Below, piece by piece: positions 1 through 6,975 of a stretch of 64,000 bases of DNA. This DNA is from Hahella sp. Lineage in GTDB: Bacteria > Pseudomonadota > Gammaproteobacteria > Pseudomonadales > Oleiphilaceae. The notes below the pieces were generated by a model. That model searched no databases, was not told the DNA's origin, and saw only the letters and a program-made list of their open reading frames with translations. Each line of letters begins with the position of its first letter. Position 1 is the stretch's first letter. The stretch lies in assembly GCA_028280065.1 (NCBI GenBank), contig JANQMN010000099.1, forward strand, positions 1 to 64,000, written 5' to 3'. The translations under genes and the position numbers were made by a program.

Positions 1-2
1 CG

Positions 3-164
3 ATTCGTATCTATCTTTATGCCCTGGAAGATGTGCTTGCCCTACCAGAGGCAGCGACGGCTCTCAAACAAACGCTGGAAAACCTCAATCCCGCAGAACG
101 CCGATATAAGAGCCTTGCCTCCGTTGCAACAAGAGTTTCCACCTTGTTCGCTAACGATAGATAA
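3..164 (+). CDS. C-terminal end of an unidentified protein (partial)
   Basis: An open frame runs from the left edge to a TAA at 162-164, giving about 53 residues that end in FANDR. The segment is charged and leucine-rich and looks helical. No family can be named from so short a piece. Its last 14 nt overlap the 3' end of the convergent minus-strand globin gene (stop at 151-153), a tight tail-to-tail arrangement. It could be chance, but an uninterrupted frame with ordinary codon content to the window edge favours a real gene end. Confidence 0.5.
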   Translation: MRIYLYALEDVLALPEAATALKQTLENLNPAERRYKSLASVATRVSTLFANDR

Positions 165-570
165 TATCTTCCCGGAGTGGCGCCAGCTTGTTGAGTAGCT
201 GGTTTTGGATCGAATGCGGAATGTTCTGATGGTCCATTGCAGCTATCAATAAATCTACGGTGAGATTAAAGTCTGCTTCAGTGACATTCATTTTGGTATG
301 TGAGTCAATCATGGAATCGCCGGTATAACGGCAAGGTCCACCGCTTAACTCACAAAGCTGTTCAGTCAACTTCTCGTAAAAACGGTCCAAGTTTGATTCC
401 TCAAAATAGGGTCTAATTTGAGGGGAATCGCCAATCTCAAAAATAAAACGACCCACAATCTTTTGAATTCCTTCCTTCTGACCTAATGCCTGATAGAGAC
501 TGTCTTCATGCCTCTGTGGAGCAGCGCAGGCCACGAGGTAGATGAGAACAAAAACGGCTAACGGTTTCAT
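151..570 (-). CDS. Group 1 truncated hemoglobin, predicted lipoprotein
   Basis: A 139-residue protein with a short hydrophobic leader and a lipobox ending in Cys15 (LVAC), so it is probably lipid-anchored outside the cytoplasm. The rest matches the truncated (2-over-2) globin fold: an LYQALGQKEGI start typical of the family, and the YTGD...SHTKMNVTEADF segment, where His91 is the expected proximal heme ligand. Members bind O2 or NO. It is the last gene of a minus-strand group with a DUF3034 barrel protein (9 nt between them) and a cupredoxin protein, which suggests an envelope role in redox or gas sensing. A lipoprotein leader is unusual for this mostly cytoplasmic family. The ligand and function are not determined. 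Confidence 0.85.
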   Translation of the reverse strand: MKPLAVFVLIYLVACAAPQRHEDSLYQALGQKEGIQKIVGRFIFEIGDSPQIRPYFEESNLDRFYEKLTEQLCELSGGPCRYTGDSMIDSHTKMNVTEADFNLTVDLLIAAMDHQNIPHSIQNQLLNKLAPLREDIIYR

Positions 571-579
571 TTGGCTGCT

Positions 580-1500
580 CTACCAGGGATATCCGGTTAT
601 CGACAGATACATGCCCGTCTGATCGCTGGCACCGGCAATTGCACCTAAATCCACATAGGCCAGGGTAAAATTCACCTGCTTATTGGGAATGTATGCGATA
701 AATAGATCCACCCAGTCATCCTCCTTGGCAAAGCTTAAGTTATTTGGTTTCTGACGATAATCCAAACCAATGGCCAGGCTTCGATTAACAAACACTGCCG
801 CCGACGCCTCAACCTGTAAAGAGTAGGAATCCTGCCTGTCACCGCCGTAACCTAAAAAACCCAGTTGATTCGACTTTGTCGATCGAACTCCTGCCGTCCA
901 AAGAAAGTTGTATCCATTCAGTAAACCCAAATGAAGCTTGGTCGCCGTTAGGTATAGGTCGTAGCCATGATCCGTTCGATCTGCCCCAACAGTCTCGGCA
1001 ATATCGCGATCCTTCAATGTTTTGTACTGGAGCCCTGCGCTCACTTGGGGGTAGGGACTATAAACCAAATCGCCGTAAAGTCGGGTCTTGAATCCAATAA
1101 CCTCCTGGCGAATTTCCTGCCCGGCATATTTGAGGAAAAAGTTCTGCCGGGCGAAACTGATTTCGACACGATCATATAAATTAATCGCCATACCGAGAAC
1201 GTTGAGACGATAGTCATCAACACTGACTCTCGTGGCGAAGGTACTGGCGGCGATTTCGTCGCGGCTGGCATAACCGGCCAGGCTAGCCCAAGGGACGATA
1301 CCGCTGCCTCCGGTTCCTTCAATTTGGGTTACTCCTGGCGTGGCAAGCAGTTTTCCTTGTCCGGCGTAGGCGTTTGAAGTTACGAGTTGGCAGCCGATTG
1401 TCACAAGAAGAACAATATAGGTGCCAAAACGTTTTGTTAGCCTGTTGCGATCCTTGCTAACAAAGGCGACTTCAGGGCTTTTCATCGCTGGGCTCGGCAT
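580..1500 (-). CDS. DUF3034 family protein, probable outer-membrane beta-barrel
   Basis: A 306-residue protein with an N-terminal signal region (hydrophobic around residues 27-46, ending near NAYAGQ). It then shows the DUF3034 signature: GKLLATPGVTQIEGTGGSG, IVPWASLAGYASRDEI, and many alternating amphipathic strands ending in an aromatic residue (GYPW), as expected for a barrel inserted by the BAM machinery. The first ATG (1500) gives a long N-terminus; an internal start nearer the hydrophobic core is possible. DUF3034 proteins have no established function but recur beside cupredoxin-like proteins, as here (155 nt upstream). Likely in one transcriptional unit with the globin gene. Confidence 0.85.
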   Translation of the reverse strand: MPSPAMKSPEVAFVSKDRNRLTKRFGTYIVLLVTIGCQLVTSNAYAGQGKLLATPGVTQIEGTGGSGIVPWASLAGYASRDEIAASTFATRVSVDDYRLNVLGMAINLYDRVEISFARQNFFLKYAGQEIRQEVIGFKTRLYGDLVYSPYPQVSAGLQYKTLKDRDIAETVGADRTDHGYDLYLTATKLHLGLLNGYNFLWTAGVRSTKSNQLGFLGYGGDRQDSYSLQVEASAAVFVNRSLAIGLDYRQKPNNLSFAKEDDWVDLFIAYIPNKQVNFTLAYVDLGAIAGASDQTGMYLSITGYPW

Positions 1501-1655
1501 CTAAATTGCGGTTCGTTTTATCAGTGAGCAAAATTCAGGTTTCCGAGATGAGAACTTTTTCTTGGCCACCCAGGACTTTCCGATGGCTGCGTAAGGTTGC
1601 TTAACAGGCAGAAGATTCAACAACAAGCATAGTCCAAACTGAATATAGGTTTCCA

Positions 1656-2345
1656 CTAAGGAGAAAATTTACGAAATTTATTGCGAGAATCGGCGGCCCG
1701 TTTGCGGTTATCGGTGTCATTGCCCTCTTCGGTAGCATCCATATCCAGTGGAACACGAATGGTTTTAGTTCCATTTATATCGCTGATTTCAAGGTCCTTG
1801 ACTTCCATGGTTAGCATTTCCAACCCATTCAATGACAGGTGATTGTGCCAGACGCGTATGCTATTGATCTCCATGGGCGCGATTATCTCTACCGTGCCAG
1901 CTTTGCCGGTGAGAGCCGCATAAGAAGAGCCGGCGACGTAAATATATCCCACCATCCTGTCGTGAATATTGCACCCCAATACTACTACACCCTGTTTTTC
2001 AAAAAGGATGGGAGCCTCGACATACTCGGCATACAACTTAATTTCAAAGCGCTTTGCCGGTGAAAACGAATAGACATGGTGTCGAATATTGTCGTTATTC
2101 GGAAATACCACGGATTGGCCTTGCTGAACGACTAAATACTGGGGCTTAAATTGTTTGTCGACTTGATCCATGACGGCAACTTTAGAAGGCGTCGATGCTG
2201 CTGCGGTCGTCAATACTTCAATAACGGCATTGGAAACCGGGTTGCCGGACTTGTCGATGACTATGAAGTTGTGAGCGGCTTCGACGGCAAATGCCGAGTT
2301 AGTATTCAACAGTAACAGCACTAATGCATAAAAAAGGGTTTTCAC
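1656..2345 (-). CDS. Secreted cupredoxin (plastocyanin/methylamine-utilisation-like) protein
   Basis: A 229-residue protein with a clear Sec signal peptide (residues 1-20, ending SAFA). The domain after it carries the type 1 copper ligand set: His89/His90 in NIRHHVY, Cys125, His128 and Met131 in GCNIHDRM. Such proteins are often annotated methylamine utilization protein, but no mau genes are present, so that name should not be read as function. The start ATG overlaps the stop of the upstream AlkD-like gene by 4 nt, indicating translational coupling. A C-terminal basic, asparagine-rich tail of about 30 residues follows the domain. With DUF3034 and the hemoglobin it probably forms an envelope electron-transfer or redox-sensing group. 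Confidence 0.85.
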   Translation of the reverse strand: MKTLFYALVLLLLNTNSAFAVEAAHNFIVIDKSGNPVSNAVIEVLTTAAASTPSKVAVMDQVDKQFKPQYLVVQQGQSVVFPNNDNIRHHVYSFSPAKRFEIKLYAEYVEAPILFEKQGVVVLGCNIHDRMVGYIYVAGSSYAALTGKAGTVEIIAPMEINSIRVWHNHLSLNGLEMLTMEVKDLEISDINGTKTIRVPLDMDATEEGNDTDNRKRAADSRNKFRKFSP

Positions 2346-3046
2346 GGAGTAAGCGTTCCTTTTCGTTTTAAATGTTTCAACGCTTCGCGCTTGGAGAGGC
2401 CCGCTAACTTCCCGTCATTTTGCTGGACAAAGTTCCTTACCCAATCCTGCTTGGAATATGACAAATCGCGTAACACCCAGCCGATGGCTTTGCGAATAAA
2501 AAACTCTTTTTCTGGTGCCAGGCGAAGAATGGTGGGGGCCAACAAATCGAGGTAAGTGTCTTCCTTATGTTTCAGATGGGCCAAAATAGAAGCCCTTCGC
2601 ACCCACATTCCATCGGCAGTGATCCATTTTTCTATTTCCGAGAATAGGTGTTTGTGACGTTTGAAAACACGGCTGACACCACCACCTGCTATCCAGTCCA
2701 GCGTATCCCAATGGGGTGCGGTGTGGACCAATTCCTGGTAGAAAGAGAAGCTGTCGATGGACTCCATCTTCGGGTAAGCGTCGATCAACTCCAGCGCCAT
2801 ATACATTTCCTCGCGATAGTCGCCCTGCCAAAGGCTCCATACGACGGACTGCAATTCTTCTGGCGTTTCCGGTAAAAACTGCTCTTTGATTTTCCGGAGG
2901 AGTTCTTTCCTCTGTTTCGCCTGGACGCCGTAAAACGGTTGGGTGGTTTTCATATAGGCCTGCATCGGGCCGGCTTTGTCGGCACTCGCTAGTTGCCGAA
3001 GAGACAAGCGAATCTGTTCCTGGATTGTGAGCTGACAACTTTTCAT
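2342..3046 (-). CDS. DNA alkylation repair protein (AlkD-like HEAT-repeat DNA glycosylase)
   Basis: A 234-residue, all-helical protein of usual length for the AlkD family, which removes N3- and N7-alkylated purines from DNA without base flipping. Expected active-site residues are visible: Trp113 with Asp114/Asp117 in PHWDTLDW, Arg150 in WVRRAS, and Trp190 in AIGWVLRD. Start ATG at 3046; the 3' end overlaps the cupredoxin gene by 4 nt. The repair function seems unrelated to the downstream redox genes. It is divergent from the lytic-transglycosylase-like gene, leaving a short shared promoter region (3047-3185). Confidence 0.88.
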   Translation of the reverse strand: MKSCQLTIQEQIRLSLRQLASADKAGPMQAYMKTTQPFYGVQAKQRKELLRKIKEQFLPETPEELQSVVWSLWQGDYREEMYMALELIDAYPKMESIDSFSFYQELVHTAPHWDTLDWIAGGGVSRVFKRHKHLFSEIEKWITADGMWVRRASILAHLKHKEDTYLDLLAPTILRLAPEKEFFIRKAIGWVLRDLSYSKQDWVRNFVQQNDGKLAGLSKREALKHLKRKGTLTP

Positions 3047-3185
3047 GGTGTCCTAACCAAGTTTAATCCGGAGCCGATAGTGCTCGAAATTCTAGTCCTA
3101 TATAGTGTATCTCAATCAGTCGGTTGAGCCATGGGAAACAAAGAATTTGTATACAAGGTATTCGTCAGCAAAGTGTGCGCTAAAA

Positions 3186-3833
3186 ATGCTAAATACCAAG
3201 TTGGCTATATGTGGCACAAAGAAAACCGGAATCCATAGGCTGGCCTTAGTGTTAATCAGTGTAGCAATACTCAACGGGTGTGCCACTAATCCGCCCCGGA
3301 ACCCGGACAACATCTGTGCCATTTTTCAGGAAAAGCCAGACTGGCACGAAGCCGCTGAATCTACCTTCGAGAAATGGGGGGTGCCGGTACATGTACCCAT
3401 GGCCATCATGTATCAGGAATCTTCTTTCAAACATGACGCCGCACCGCCAATGGAATATTTCCTTTGGATTATCCCCATCGGCAGAAAAAGTGACGCCTAC
3501 GGGTACTCCCAAGCGAAGACTGTCTCCTGGGACGAATATATCGACGAAACGGGAAACTGGGGTGCGGACAGGGATGATTTCGACGACGCGATGGATTTTG
3601 TCGGTTGGTATATTCACAAAACCCATCGGGTTAACGGCGTCTCCAAATGGAGTGCATATCACCAGTATCTCAACTACCATGAAGGCCGCGGTGGTTATAA
3701 GCGCAAGAGCTATAAATCAAAGCCTTGGCTGCTGAGAGTTGCCTCAAAGGTGGAAGCACGCGCTAAGCGATATGCAGGCCAGTATCGGCGCTGTAAAGAT
3801 GATTTGGACAGTGGTTGGTTTGATTGGTTCTAG
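3186..3833 (+). CDS. Lytic-transglycosylase-like (SLT fold) lipoprotein
   Basis: The start is set at the ATG at 3186, because the longer frame from 3105 adds residues before a good lipoprotein signal. The 215-residue product has a basic N-terminus, a hydrophobic core and a lipobox ending in Cys32 (ILNGC). The segment PMAIMYQESSF (71-81) resembles the catalytic ES motif of soluble lytic transglycosylases (Glu78), followed by an AYGYSQ stretch and a C-terminal half rich in Tyr and Trp. It is likely an outer-membrane peptidoglycan-cleaving or -binding enzyme. No clear Shine-Dalgarno precedes the chosen start. Activity is inferred from motif only. Confidence 0.75.
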   Translation: MLNTKLAICGTKKTGIHRLALVLISVAILNGCATNPPRNPDNICAIFQEKPDWHEAAESTFEKWGVPVHVPMAIMYQESSFKHDAAPPMEYFLWIIPIGRKSDAYGYSQAKTVSWDEYIDETGNWGADRDDFDDAMDFVGWYIHKTHRVNGVSKWSAYHQYLNYHEGRGGYKRKSYKSKPWLLRVASKVEARAKRYAGQYRRCKDDLDSGWFDWF

Positions 3834-3878
3834 CTCGCCTACTGAAGGTTTGAATTTAACTCATTAAAGGACATTTGG

Positions 3879-4625
3879 ATGAAAACGGTTTTAATGACAG
3901 GATTAAACGGAACGGTAGCGCCTCATATTAAAAAGATTTTGGCAACGAAGGGAATCGATACGCTGGCCTGGCCCAGGGATGTGGTATCTCCGGATGACCA
4001 AGCGGCGTGCACCGAGTTTATGGATCGGATCTATCCGGATGCTATTTTCCATATCGGCATGGGCGCGGAATCCTGGGCGGCACAAATGGCGGCTTGGTGC
4101 AAGAATAAGCAAAAACCGTTTGTATTTACCAGCACCGTTTCGGTATTCGCCCACACCAGCATGGGGCCTTTTACCGTCGAAGCCGAACCGGATGCCCAAG
4201 ATGACTATGGCAGTTATAAGCGTCGATGCGAGGAGGCGATCAAGGCGGTAAATCCTGAAGCACTGGTTGTCCGTCTGGGTTGGCAAATCGGTGACGGTCC
4301 CGGAAGCAACAATATGGTGGACTACTTTTACAAGCAGGCGGAAGGGCGAAAACTCAGCCTCAGCAACCAATGGTATCCAGGCTGTTCTTTCCTGGAAGAC
4401 ACCGCTGAAACATTGGTGGAGCTATTTCTGGAAGGCAGGCAAGGATTGTTTCACTTAAACGGCAATCCCGGCCTGAATCAATATGAAATTGGCCTGGCAA
4501 TAAATAAGCTTCTCGGCAATCCATGGGATATAGAAGCCGTGGATGCACCGGCGATGAACAGTCTGATGCGCGACCCAAGAGTTCCGGTGAAGTCGATTTC
4601 AGAGCATTTTATTGCGAATGATTGA
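3879..4625 (+). CDS. NAD(P)-dependent extended SDR / RmlD-like epimerase-dehydratase
   Basis: A 248-residue Rossmann-fold protein: nucleotide-binding TGLNGTVA loop at residues 7-14, an STVSVF strand, and the catalytic YxxxK pair at Tyr110 and Lys114 with an upstream Ser/Thr. The build resembles dTDP-4-dehydrorhamnose reductase and NAD-dependent epimerase relatives, but no sugar-nucleotide pathway genes adjoin it, so the substrate cannot be named. An RBS-like AAAGGAC lies about 10 nt before the ATG at 3879. Its last codons overlap the start assigned to the AAC(3) remnant, so the boundary of that truncated gene coincides with the end of this one. Confidence 0.8.
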   Translation: MKTVLMTGLNGTVAPHIKKILATKGIDTLAWPRDVVSPDDQAACTEFMDRIYPDAIFHIGMGAESWAAQMAAWCKNKQKPFVFTSTVSVFAHTSMGPFTVEAEPDAQDDYGSYKRRCEEAIKAVNPEALVVRLGWQIGDGPGSNNMVDYFYKQAEGRKLSLSNQWYPGCSFLEDTAETLVELFLEGRQGLFHLNGNPGLNQYEIGLAINKLLGNPWDIEAVDAPAMNSLMRDPRVPVKSISEHFIAND

Positions 4626-5059
4626 GTGACCACCCTGCGGTTTCCTTTGCCGCCTGGGGTGCCAATGCAGAGTGTATATTGCGTAGCCATTCATTGGAAA
4701 ATAGCCTCGGCGATAAATCACCTTTATCCAGAATCTATGATTTGGAAGGTAGTGTGCTACTCATCGGTATCGGCTATGACGCCAACACGTCTTTTCATTT
4801 GGCGGAATACAGGGCTTCTTATCCATCCAAGTCATTTAAGAAGTGTGGCGCTCCGATATCTGTGAATGGCAGCAGGCAATGGCGGACCTTCGATGATATA
4901 GAATTGAACTGCGACGATTTTCTGGAGATTGGCAAGACCTTTGAAAAAAGCGGATTGGAGTTTTCTAAAGGACGGGTAGGATATGCGGAATCGGTATTAA
5001 TACCTCAAAAGGAAATGGTAGATTTTGCTGTCGGATGGATGAACATAAACAGGGGCTGA
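4622..5059 (+). pseudogene. 5'-truncated aminoglycoside N(3)-acetyltransferase family gene
   Basis: The 145-residue frame corresponds to the C-terminal half of AAC(3)-family acetyltransferases (YokD-like, about 260-280 aa). It has the SFAAWGANAE segment, the SPLSRIYDLEGSVLLIG core, the DANTSFHLAEYRA motif that includes the conserved active-site region, and the closing DFLEIG...VDFAVGWM. The N-terminal half is absent and not present in another frame upstream, where the SDR gene lies instead. The frame could start at a TTG (4622) overlapping the SDR stop, but a half-domain product is unlikely to be active. It is best read as a deletion remnant. The sequence gives no sign that it confers antibiotic resistance. 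Confidence 0.75.
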
Positions 5060-5109
5060 TGACCTTTACAGGGCTTACAGTACCCCAGAAATTTAGATCT
5101 GCAACTACG

Positions 5110-5907
5110 CTAATCAGCTCCCAAATCTTGGGGTTGAAAATGGTAGATGTAGTGGTTGTAAATTCTTTCTAACTCTCCCGCTTTTTTCAGCTCGCGTAGT
5201 CGTGACTCCACGAAATTTTTAAGTTTCTTATCCGAATTTTTGTCAATAGTAAGGAAGATATTGTATGCAGGTATTATCTTGCTCATGTCGACAAACCGGA
5301 AACAGCCACTGTTGATCTGGTTTCTTAGCAGATGAAATCGAATTCGAAATTCCATTTCTACAAAAGCACTAATGCGTTTCAGTTCGACGAGGTTAAAAGC
5401 TCTTAAATAGCTTCGCACCGGGAATAGTTTGATGAGTTCTTTTTGCTTCAGTGCATTTAGTTCAGGATAATCAAAACCTTCGAGAATATTGATATCCATC
5501 CCTTTCAGATCTTTGCCATTATTGATTTGCTCGGGTTGGTGGTAACAGGTTAGGTAAGTGTGGTTGACCGAAAACAAAGGTTCCTCCACGAAGTTTCCCC
5601 ATTCGCTCATCGCATTCCAGACCTTAGCGTCGTAGGTAATCCAGTTTTTAACCTTTTTTGTCTCCACCATCCTAGTGATTCGTTTTACGGGAAACACTTT
5701 GTGTACAACGTCGTAGTGTGAATCCGCGAAAATCAGGTCTACGATATCTGAAATAATTCCACCGTTGCTGATATGGCGGTCATTGATCTGAAAAGGTTGT
5801 GCAAGGTTTTCGACAACGAGGTAGTCAATCTGTTGAGCCTGGCAATTAACGATGCAACAGGTAAGAAAAAGAAATACAGAGCGCATTTGCGGTAGCAAGC
5901 CAGACAT
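5110..5907 (-). CDS. Periplasmic solute-binding protein family 3 (transporter substrate-binding domain)
   Basis: A 265-residue protein with a Sec signal peptide (hydrophobic residues about 9-22, cleavage near CQA). A two-lobe SBP_bac_3-like domain follows: GGIISDIVDLIF in lobe 1, the FPVKRITRMVETKKV segment, and a C-terminal LKKAGELERIYNHY helix typical of the family. No permease or ATPase genes lie near, so it is an orphan, as are many such proteins in gammaproteobacteria that serve as environmental sensors or moonlight. The ligand is unknown. It is convergent with the AAC(3) remnant. Start at 5907; an internal ATG seven codons in is an alternative. Confidence 0.8.
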   Translation of the reverse strand: MSGLLPQMRSVFLFLTCCIVNCQAQQIDYLVVENLAQPFQINDRHISNGGIISDIVDLIFADSHYDVVHKVFPVKRITRMVETKKVKNWITYDAKVWNAMSEWGNFVEEPLFSVNHTYLTCYHQPEQINNGKDLKGMDINILEGFDYPELNALKQKELIKLFPVRSYLRAFNLVELKRISAFVEMEFRIRFHLLRNQINSGCFRFVDMSKIIPAYNIFLTIDKNSDKKLKNFVESRLRELKKAGELERIYNHYIYHFQPQDLGAD

Positions 5908-6310
5908 TATCGGGTCTTTTTGTTAAATCACTGCTAACAGTATAGACCTAAGGCTGGTGGTACAGGTCAGTTCGGACTGAGTACTTGGTTTCAGTTTCAG
6001 CTTTCCAATGGAATCCGGCTGCCAGAGTGGACAGGACGTTTGTCGTTATACAGAATGAAAGGCCTGGTCCAGTATAAGTGTTTTTTTCTGTCTGAAGGCT
6101 ATGTTGTCTGGTGCTATTTTACATACATGGAAGGAATGCAGTCGAAATTATCACAGTTCTTTGTATCTACTAGGAAAAAACGTGACAAAAACAAACTAGT
6201 TGCGGGGAACAGAATAAAACTGCGACAAAAAGATGATAAAGGTTCTTCCAGGGTCGAGGCAGAGTGCAGACTAGAAAGAATTTCTGGTAATTAGCTGTTA
6301 GGCTTTAAGT
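5908..6310. other. Intergenic stretch without a convincing gene
   Basis: About 400 nt between the solute-binding protein gene and the next plus-strand gene. An 84-codon plus-strand frame (6040-6294) exists but has no RBS and no recognisable composition, so it is not called. Near the right end, GTTAGGC at 6299-6305 matches the R'' core (GTTRRRY) of an integron attC site, but no matching R' arm (GCCTAAC) could be found upstream, so only a degenerate cassette boundary is conceivable. Confidence 0.5.
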
Positions 6311-6715
6311 ATGCAGCCACGAATTATGTATATTGAAAGAAAAACTGATGGCCTTCGAGGTAAAGGAAGGATTGGTCTCGTTTCTTTTTCGAAAACAGGA
6401 AAAACACTTTACTACGATAATCGAGAGCTGGTTCCAACTGGTAGCTACCCTTTAAAAGCTAATTACTACGATAACGAGACTTTAGAAGATTTTTGGATTT
6501 CAGGGCCAAAAAAAGATGGTAAAGATTCTTTATTCTCAGGCTTGATCGAAATTGACGATGACATTCGTGAAGAGTATTGGTTAAAGGTAAGGAAACAACC
6601 AGAGAATGTCTCGCTTAAATCTTTTAAGTCGCCTGGGAAGCCCAAGTCTGAGAGAGAAAAAATTGAAAAAGGTTTACGCAGAAGGCAAATGGATAATGGG
6701 TGGATGCCGGACTAA
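6311..6715 (+). CDS. Small conserved protein of unknown function
   Basis: A 134-residue, highly charged, soluble protein. The N-terminal MYIERK, GRIGLVSFSKTGKTLYY and YWISGPKKDG segments resemble a widespread family of small uncharacterised bacterial proteins that are sometimes misannotated as a metabolic enzyme. The family is known only from memory here and has no established role. The C-terminus is lysine/arginine rich (SEREKIEKGLRRRQ). It sits in an AT-richer accessory patch with a DUF262 gene and an attC-like site, consistent with horizontal acquisition or a cassette. No signal peptide or membrane segment is seen. Confidence 0.65.
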   Translation: MQPRIMYIERKTDGLRGKGRIGLVSFSKTGKTLYYDNRELVPTGSYPLKANYYDNETLEDFWISGPKKDGKDSLFSGLIEIDDDIREEYWLKVRKQPENVSLKSFKSPGKPKSEREKIEKGLRRRQMDNGWMPD

Positions 6716-6807
6716 AGAGCCTAGTCAACACAGCTTGCAGAACTCCGTTTGTTCTCGCGTTTTGTGCGGACCACAAATGCATCATCAAGCTCCGTCTGGG
6801 AATAATG

Positions 6808-6934
6808 GGGGTCAGAGTAACTTTATAAACCAGGGCACGCGCTTCTTATTTGAAGCGCTAATGGTCAAAAGGACTTTGGACGCAGAACTATACTGACGCA
6901 AAGTGGAATTTGAAGTTTAAAATTACACTGCCCC
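6808..6934. repeat. GGGGTC-ended mini-element, copy 1
   Basis: A 127-bp non-coding segment with imperfect inverted ends. The left end reads GGGGTCAGAGTAACTTTATA, and the reverse complement of the right end reads GGGGCAGTGTAATTTTAAAC. Inside is a perfect 7-bp stem with a 6-nt loop (GCGCTTC at 6839-6845, GAAGCGC at 6852-6858). The same end family occurs at 54298. It resembles a MITE- or REP-associated mobile sequence. No clear target duplication was found. It lies just upstream of the DUF262 gene. Confidence 0.55.
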
Positions 6935-6975
6935 TAACTATTTTACAAATCCAACTAAATGGAGTAAGGAAGATC

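Noticed and set aside
6040..6294. 84-codon plus-strand frame with start MSLYRM
   Set aside because: No RBS, no recognisable family, odd composition; probably chance.
6299..6305. GTTAGGC as an attC R'' at the start of a cassette
   Set aside because: No complementary R' arm (GCCTAAC) or hairpin could be found upstream.
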